Below, in pieces: positions 58,181 to 64,000 of a stretch of 64,000 bases of DNA (positions within the stretch are counted from its first letter, which is position 1; each line of letters starts with the position of its first letter). The translations under genes and the position numbers were made by a program. The stretch comes from Nicotiana tabacum (Eukaryota > Streptophyta > Magnoliopsida > Solanales > Solanaceae): positions 65,725,990-65,789,989 of the forward strand of contig NC_134095.1 in NCBI RefSeq assembly GCF_000715075.1, read 5' to 3'. The notes beneath the pieces are model-generated. The model was given only the letters and a program-made list of their open reading frames with translations. It ran no database searches and had not been told where the DNA came from.

Positions 58181-59614
58181 GTACTGTTGTTGCAAGAGTT
58201 TGACATTAAAATCCAAGATCGAAAAGGAAGTGAAAACTAAGTGGTGGACCACTTGTCTCGTTTGGAGGAGTAGGGGAGGCTGCATGATGGCCTTGAATTC
58301 AATGACTCTTTCCCCGATGAGCAACTTTTTGCTATTTCTATTAAGGAGATGCCTTGGTTCGCGGATTTGGAAAATTATCTTGTGAGTGGAATCATTATGG
58401 TTGAGTTCTGTTCAAACCAAAGGAAGAAGCTCAACCGGGATTGTCAAGACTACCTTTTCCGGATTTGCACGGATAGAGTGATTAAAAGATGTGTACCGAA
58501 GGAGGAGCAAAGTGAAATTCTTGGGGTTTGTCACTCTTCACCTTATGGTGGTCACCATGGTGAAGCAAGAACGGCGGCCAAAGTCTTAAGTTGCAGTTTT
58601 TATTGGCCCACTCTTTACAAGGATGCAAGTGAGCTTGTCAAGCATTGTGATGAATGCCAAAGGCCGATGGAATCTCACATAAAAATAAAATGCCCCTCAC
58701 CACCATCTTGGAGATTGACATTTTTGATGTGTGGGGTATTGACTTCATGGGATCGTTTGTGAGCCCTTGTGAAAACACCTACATCCTAGTTGCGGTTGAT
58801 TATGTGTCTAAATGGGTTGAGGCCATTGCTTTTCCCAATAATGAAGCGAGGAGTGTGGTGGCATTTTTGAAGAAGAACATATATACAAGATTTGGTACTC
58901 CAAGGGCTATCATAAGTTTATTGGGGTTTGCATTTCTGCAATAAGGCTTTTGAAACCTTACTCACCAAGTATGGTGTCACTCACAAAGTTACGACCCCCT
59001 ATAATCCTCAAGCAAGTGGTCAAGTGGAAGTCTCCAACCGGGAGATAAAGAGTATTTTGTCAAAGACAGTGAATGCCAACTGGATTGATTGGTCAAATAA
59101 ACTTGATGATGCTTTATGGGCTTATAGGACGGCTCACAAAACACTGATTGGGATGTCTCCATAACGGTTGGTATTCGGGAAGGCTTGTCATCTTCCGGTG
59201 GAACTTGAGCATAAGGCCATGGGGGCTTTGAAGAAGTTGAACCTTGAATGGGATGTCTTCACCAACTTAAGGGTGGCACAATTGAATGAGCTAGATGAGT
59301 TCCGGTACCATGCATATACAAGTTCATCCTTCTACAAGATGAAGGTAAAGTACCTCCATGACAAGTACATTTGGAACAAGGAGATTAAAGAAGGTGATCT
59401 TGTGTTGTTATTCAATTCTCAATTACAAATGTTTTCGGAAAAGTTGAAGTCAAAATGGAGTGGCCCATTTGAGGGTGTTGGTGTGACACCCTTTGGTGCA
59501 TTGGACATGAAAAATAAGAATGATGAAGTATTTAGAGCTAATGGGCACTGGGTGAAGTATTATTTGGGAAAAGTTGATGATGGACACGTCGTGGCAGTTC
59601 TTCATTTCAAGTGA
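58181..59614 (+). pseudogene. Element D integrase, broken
   Basis: The linker has in-frame stops, then the zinc site (HSSPYGGHHGE to CDECQ, about 58530-58662). A frameshift near 58660 precedes the core (GIDFMGS at 58735). The second catalytic aspartate region (58912-58935) is altered: where SDGGSHF is usual the sequence reads through a small indel, losing the Asp and the frame. [10 protein letters not shown] supplies the third acid. TAA 59162-59164 interrupts before the GKACHLPVE block. The C-terminal domain is open to 59612-59614. Confidence 0.85.
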
Positions 59615-60846
59615 TTGGTAATCTGAGTCATGTTGCAACGTTAAATCGGGCGCTTCATGGGAGGAAACCCATGTGTCTTTTTCTTTTTCTTTTCATTCTT
59701 CTTTAGATAGATCTTGTTTTGTGCTAACTAGTTTTGAAGGGTATTGCAGGAATGAGTGTGCTTTGCAGGGACTATGCTCAAAAAAATTTGTTAAGTATGG
59801 AAAATGTGCGGACATCACAAAATTGAGTGCAACAGCAGAATAGAATATGCGGCCACACAATTATTGTGCGGGTCGCACAACTAGAAAGTCAAAAGTGCAC
59901 ACTCTCTGAAGTTTGTTTGTTATAAAAAGGCCATTATGCGACCGCACAAGGAATTGTGCGGTCCGCATCACAATCTGCAACCGCACTCACTATTATGCGG
60001 ACCGCACATAAAATTGTGCGGTCGCACTCATCTTTTGAAACTTAAGCCATGGACATAAGTATAAATAGTGCTCTTCCTCATTCAGTTAAAATTTTATGCA
60101 CTCTGAAAACTTTACGCAAACACAAGCACAGTACTTTCATCTGAATCAAGCTTCTAACACTCATTTCATCATCTTAATCTCTTCCTTGCATCACTACATT
60201 ACTGGTATGTTCAATCCATCCTTAGATTTTTCAATTTTCTTAAATTTTGTTCTTAATTAGTTTAGTTCTTTTTAGACCTAATGTTAAAATTCATCATCAT
60301 GTGAGTTGAAATCTGTTGAGTAACTTCATACTTGCTAATGTGGGGATGAGTAAACTAGTTACCATGTTTAATTAGCGTTACCTTGTCAAAATCTTGCTGA
60401 GAAGTTAGAAACTTAAAGTTACTACCAAATTAATTTGAAATGTGCGGTCCGCAGATCCTTCGTTTAGGGAAATATGATGTGAATTGATTGTGTGGACCGC
60501 ACTCCAAATTGTGTGGTCTGCAGAAATTGGATTGCGGTCATAGAAAATTGTGTACGGCCGCAAATCGATCAATTCTCTAATATCAGAGAGTTGCATGCTT
60601 TAAGATGGAATGGTGTGACCGCCCTCAAAATTGTGCGGTCCGCACTTCAATTGTACGGTCGCACAAGAAATTATGTGGACCGCAGAATCAGGGCTATGAC
60701 TGCACTTTAAAATTGTGTGGTTCACACTTTCCCTTGTGCGGACCACACTTATTTACCTGCATTTGGTTTTTCCTGGTTTGTTCTGCAACTGTATAATGCT
60801 ATGAGTATTGAACTTAACTGAATCCTATTTCTATGACTTGTAGACA
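59615..60846 (+). promoter_or_regulatory. Element D spacer with promoter- and intron-like signals
   Basis: Between pol and the env-position ORF. It begins with the GCGCTTCATGGGAGGAAACCCA block usual after Athila pol. It carries many GCGGTCCGC-type repeats (59850-60750), TATAAATA at 60060-60067, a donor-like ACTG/GTATGT at 60204-60206, and an acceptor-like TTGTAG ending at 60843, three bases before ATG 60847. This layout suggests a separate transcript for the downstream ORF, with an intron in its 5' UTR. The ORFs at 60492 and 60605 are repeat sequence. Confidence 0.5.
60060..60067 (+). promoter_or_regulatory. Internal TATA box upstream of the extra ORF of element D
   Basis: TATAAATA then G, about 30 bases before pyrimidine-rich CTCTTCCTCATTC. 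The LTR has the same TATAAATAG at 63988-63996 behind similar GCGG repeats. Confidence 0.45.
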
Positions 60847-62406
60847 ATGGTAAGATCTCATGGTAGATGTGATACATCCAAAGGGAGGGGTGAACCCTCT
60901 CGAGGACGAGGCAGGGGTAACATGCCACTAGCAGTGCAAAGAGCAATAGCAAATAAAGCTATAGCTAGAAGCCTCAGAGGGAAATTCTACGCAAGAGCAA
61001 CCCGATGCACAATCTCAACAAAAAATAGTTTCTTGGTAGACTACAACTCAGAGATGAGCCTTCCTCCTCAGCTAGCTCTTCTGAGGGTCCAGAAGAGGAT
61101 ATCCAAGAATCAAAGCCTTCTTCCTCACATGCCCCCGCAACACCTATCCCAATTGATGAGGGGGTGATACCCGAGTTGCCTGCCTAGAGAGGTCGAAGAA
61201 GAAGGGGGTTTGGTAGGACAGATTCGTGAGCTTGAATGCTTTCAATAGGTTCTGAGAATGGTGGACTCATAGATTGCTCACTCTTGAGCGTAAATCTAAT
61301 TTGAAGGATTTGGATAGATATAATCTGAACGTGGCAGGACAGTTTTGGGAGAGAAAAGGGTGGACATGGTTCACTTAAAGCGTGGTGGACGCAACAGAAC
61401 ACTTAGTCTGGGAATTCTACGCCAATGTGGCACATGTCAAAAAGGGGACTAAGGTGACCAAAGTGTGGAGCCTAAAAGTTCGATTTGATCAGACATCACT
61501 AAACACATACTTGGGGCTTGAGGATGTGGAGCCAGTACAATATCTGGAGAAGTTTCAAATGGGTGGTGCGGCTCGCCCTTGGTTAGCCGAGATATTAGAA
61601 GCTCCAGGACCACCACCACTATGGATCACAGCAGGGGTTCCCATTCAGCGGAACACCCTCAACTTTGAAGCCAAGGGTTGGCAAACATTTGTCTGCAGTT
61701 GGATTGACCCATGTAGAAATGAAAACATCCTTCCAATCCCTCGGGCAGTCTTAGTTGCATCCATCATAGTCGGGTACCCTATCAATGTGGGTGCCATCAT
61801 GTCGGTCAACATGTCTTTGATCGGTAGGTAGGGTGAGAGCTCCTACTTGTATCCAAACACTACCACAGAATACCTTACGAATGTGGGGGTGGAGTCAAAG
61901 AGTTTTGACATAAAGGTTCGGGCAAAACAGCACTTTACATAGTACTCCTTGAAGGACCCGAGGAACCCAAACAACAAGAAAAAGGGTCAGCCAACTACTA
62001 CCGTGGGCTAGTCTGATAAGCCTTCGGTTGTAGTTACAGATTCAGCTGACGTGACTACCACTGCAGCCGGGACTTCCACTGATACAATTGCCATAGCTCC
62101 TCCTCCATCTTCCTGGCCATCATCAGTTCCATCTACTTCGACTCTGAGGACGGGGCATATGCCAGCTCATCCACTCTCTGCGCTGCGAGTCTCCCAGACC
62201 CTTGCAAGTCTTAACAACTAGATGCAGACAGCCATTGCAAAGATGGCTGACCTATCCAGTGCTGTTGCAGCACATACATCTACCCTAGCACCCTAGATTC
62301 CTCCGATAGTGGAGGAGACTTTGAGGAAGATTGCGGAGAACCAAAAGACCATTATGGATACCCTATGGCACACGGAACAGCTATTGAAGAGCTTGGGAAG
62401 CAGGTG
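60847..62406 (+). pseudogene. Element D extra ORF in env position (plant-transposon-type protein, broken)
   Basis: ATG 60847 starts a basic RGRGRG region, then an acidic/Ser-rich linker whose frame is lost, then GWTWF near 61360 and an open stretch 61382-61831 (VWEFYANV, LNTYLGLED, PIPRAVLVASIIVG). I associate these blocks with the 'putative plant transposon protein' domain found next to Athila pol in solanaceous genomes (PF20167 as I recall). After TAG 61829 the frame continues with stops near 61940, 62008 and 62219, through a Thr/Ser/Pro-rich region and a coiled-coil tail to TGA 62404. No transmembrane segment is seen, so it is not a typical Env. Function unknown. Confidence 0.65.
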
Positions 62407-63421
62407 AAGAAAATAAGGAAATCTCAGGCTTGAAATTTTCCATGTCCCACCGATGTTTCTATCCTTAGTTAAGCCATTTGAGCCTAAGACCTTTCTCATT
62501 TGATAACAACCAATGTTACTCATTTTGTAGTGACCCTCTCTTGGCACCCAAGCTTTCCTTAACACTCTTGAGAAATGATTGGCAAAAACATAAGTTTGGG
62601 GGAGAGACGAGGAGTTTGAAAGTGGTATCAAGGCACAAAAAGAGAAAATAAATGAACAAAAGGAAAGGCAAAGAAAAAGAAAGAAAGAAAGGACAAAAGA
62701 AAAATGCAAAAAGAAAGTAAATAAGTTGAAAAGTTGAAGGGATTCAATGCAACGCAAGGAGAAAACAAAGAAGAAGAAAATGAATATCATAACCAAGAAA
62801 GAGTAATGTTAGGTCTCTCTAGTTCCCCTAAGGAAAAAGAAAATGACTCTAAGAGTCGGCAAAACATGAGCCAAAAAAGAGAAAATGGAGTACTTAAGGA
62901 AAGATGTACCTGTTCTATTCCAACATTTCCTACCTTAGTCCAAAAGCCTTCATTACATTCCCAAAAAGCCCTACGTGATTTCAAGTTGTGTGAACTTGCA
63001 TTAGTGGTGGTTTACATGAGGGGCAAGCATATGGTACCTAGAGTCGTACTTGTGACATTCTTTTGAGAGAGATGAGCGAACCTTTCACAAATCCTTGAAT
63101 TAAGTGCTACATTTTTAAGTGAGATATGCTAATGAAGAGTAGAGGAGGAGGAGTTTGGGATCCATAATGACCTACATGAAAGAGCAAGCTTCCATGATTA
63201 ATAAAGTCAACTCTTGATGCTCAAGTGTCACATTAGAACTAGTGGTGCTTAAAACATCAAACCATTGTCTTGTTGATAATTCATAAGTTTCGTGGTAATT
63301 GTTAGTCCCAATTGATGTGTGTTTGATACACCTTCGACTAATTGGAAGATATTCTAACTTGTGGAGGTGGGAATTACTTTAATTTGCTTTAGGACAAGCA
63401 AAAGCTTAAGTTTGGGGGAGT
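62407..63421 (+). other. Element D 3' UTR with two PPT-like tracts
   Basis: No coding match. AAGTTTGGGGGAG occurs at 62592-62604 and again at 63408-63420, the second directly before the 3' LTR. Between them is A/G-rich sequence (62630-62900). The ORF at 62734-63066 lies in this purine-rich stretch and matches nothing I know. Confidence 0.65.
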
Positions 63422-64000
63422 TGATAAGTGAGGATTTTGACTACTTATTAGCGCCTTTTAGCATTCGTTTTAGTCCAAAAGTGCTTAATTGTACTCTGGA
63501 AAATTGATGAAATGTGCTTTAATGCAGGAGTATTGGAAAATGATCCACAAAGATGAAATCTAACTCAAAAGGAGTAATGTGAACTCAAGGACAAAAGGCA
63601 GGCAAAAGGCTAATGTGCGGACCGCAGAATGCAAAGGAAATCCAATAGAGCCCAAGAGCAATATACGGACCACACAATTATTGTGCGGTCGCAGAAGCTA
63701 TGCTAGAGTTCAAGTTCAGAGAAGTCCCAGTTCAAGCTTCAAGGATATACGGGCCGCACAATTATTGTGCGGCTGCAGAATTTAGCCACGCGGCCACACT
63801 CAGATTTGTGCGGTCCGTAGAAAGGGCATGTGCGGCTGCACCAGGAAATGTGCAGACCGCAGAACACTCTAGATGCGGCCGTAGACCAAGCTCCTACCAA
63901 GACTGAAGAAGAAGTGTGGACCACACATGGAATTGTGCGGCCGCAGAACCTCCTAAAGGGCAATTTTGTCCGAAATTTCCAGTTGTGTATAAATAGACTT
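63422..64000 (+). mobile_element. Element D, 3' LTR, left part (cut by window end)
   Basis: It starts TGATAAGTGAGG right after the PPT. It contains a cluster of GCGGNCCGC-like repeats (63610-63955), with inverted pairs such as GCACAATTATTGTGC, and TATAAATA at 63988-63995 near the window end. The rest is outside. Confidence 0.75.
63610..63955. repeat. GCGG(T/A)CCGC-type repeat cluster in element D LTR
   Basis: About ten copies of a 9-12 base GC-rich near-palindrome (GTGCGGTCCGCA and variants), in pairs separated by AT-rich spacers. It lies upstream of a TATA box, like the cluster at 59850-60050. Confidence 0.75.

Noticed and set aside
60847..62406. Retroviral envelope gene
   Set aside because: It is in the env position, but I see no signal peptide or transmembrane segment; the blocks fit a plant transposon-associated protein instead.

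Overview
This 64 kb window is plant nuclear DNA made almost entirely of LTR retrotransposons inserted into one another. I see no host gene, tRNA, rRNA or CRISPR array. The mix (two giant Ogre/Tat-type Ty3-gypsy elements, an Athila-type element, and GCGGTCCGC-rich promoter sequence) looks solanaceous, perhaps Nicotiana. That is recognition from memory and was not tested.

Layout, outermost first. Element D (Athila-type, plus strand) fills 54668-64000: broken gag, protease, RT-RNase H and integrase (54668-59614), a spacer with promoter- and intron-like signals, a broken extra ORF in the env position (60847-62406), and the start of the 3' LTR (63422 on). Its 5' part lies left of the window. Element A (plus strand) interrupts D's gag. 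Its 5' LTR ends at 2016, its internal region is 2017-2499 plus 22896-29002, and its 3' LTR is 29003-30528 plus 54158-54667. A has an initiator-tRNA-Met PBS and a PPT but no recognisable gag-pol, so it is a large non-autonomous (LARD-like) element. It carries a 2.2 kb tandem duplication.

Element B (Ogre/Tat, minus strand, 2505-22895, target duplication AAGAT) lies inside A's internal region. Element C (Ogre/Tat, plus strand, 30529-54152, target duplication CTTAT) lies inside A's 3' LTR. B and C share one architecture: 4.3-4.6 kb LTRs, the PBS TGGCGACTCTGCTGGGGA, an upstream ORF1, gag-pro, an intron, RT / RNase H / second RNase H / integrase, and a long repetitive 3' UTR. B is old and riddled with stops and frameshifts. 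C is much younger by LTR similarity but already has seven in-frame stops. In C a 183-bp intron (41931-42113) would join protease to RT exactly in frame.

Most interesting: a roughly 65-nt motif occurs five times, twice in B and three times in C. In both elements it lies just after pol and just before the 3' LTR, bracketing the repetitive 3' UTR; in C it also follows ORF1. All five copies can form the same nested pseudoknot (P1, P2, P3, P1', P4, P2'), and base changes in every helix are largely compensated. The helix order matches HDV-like ribozymes, but the catalytic joiner is too short for a canonical one. B's 3' UTR also holds two hairpin repeat families with compensated arms. Both Ogre LTRs carry a second copy of the first ten PBS bases about 100 bp upstream of the PBS.
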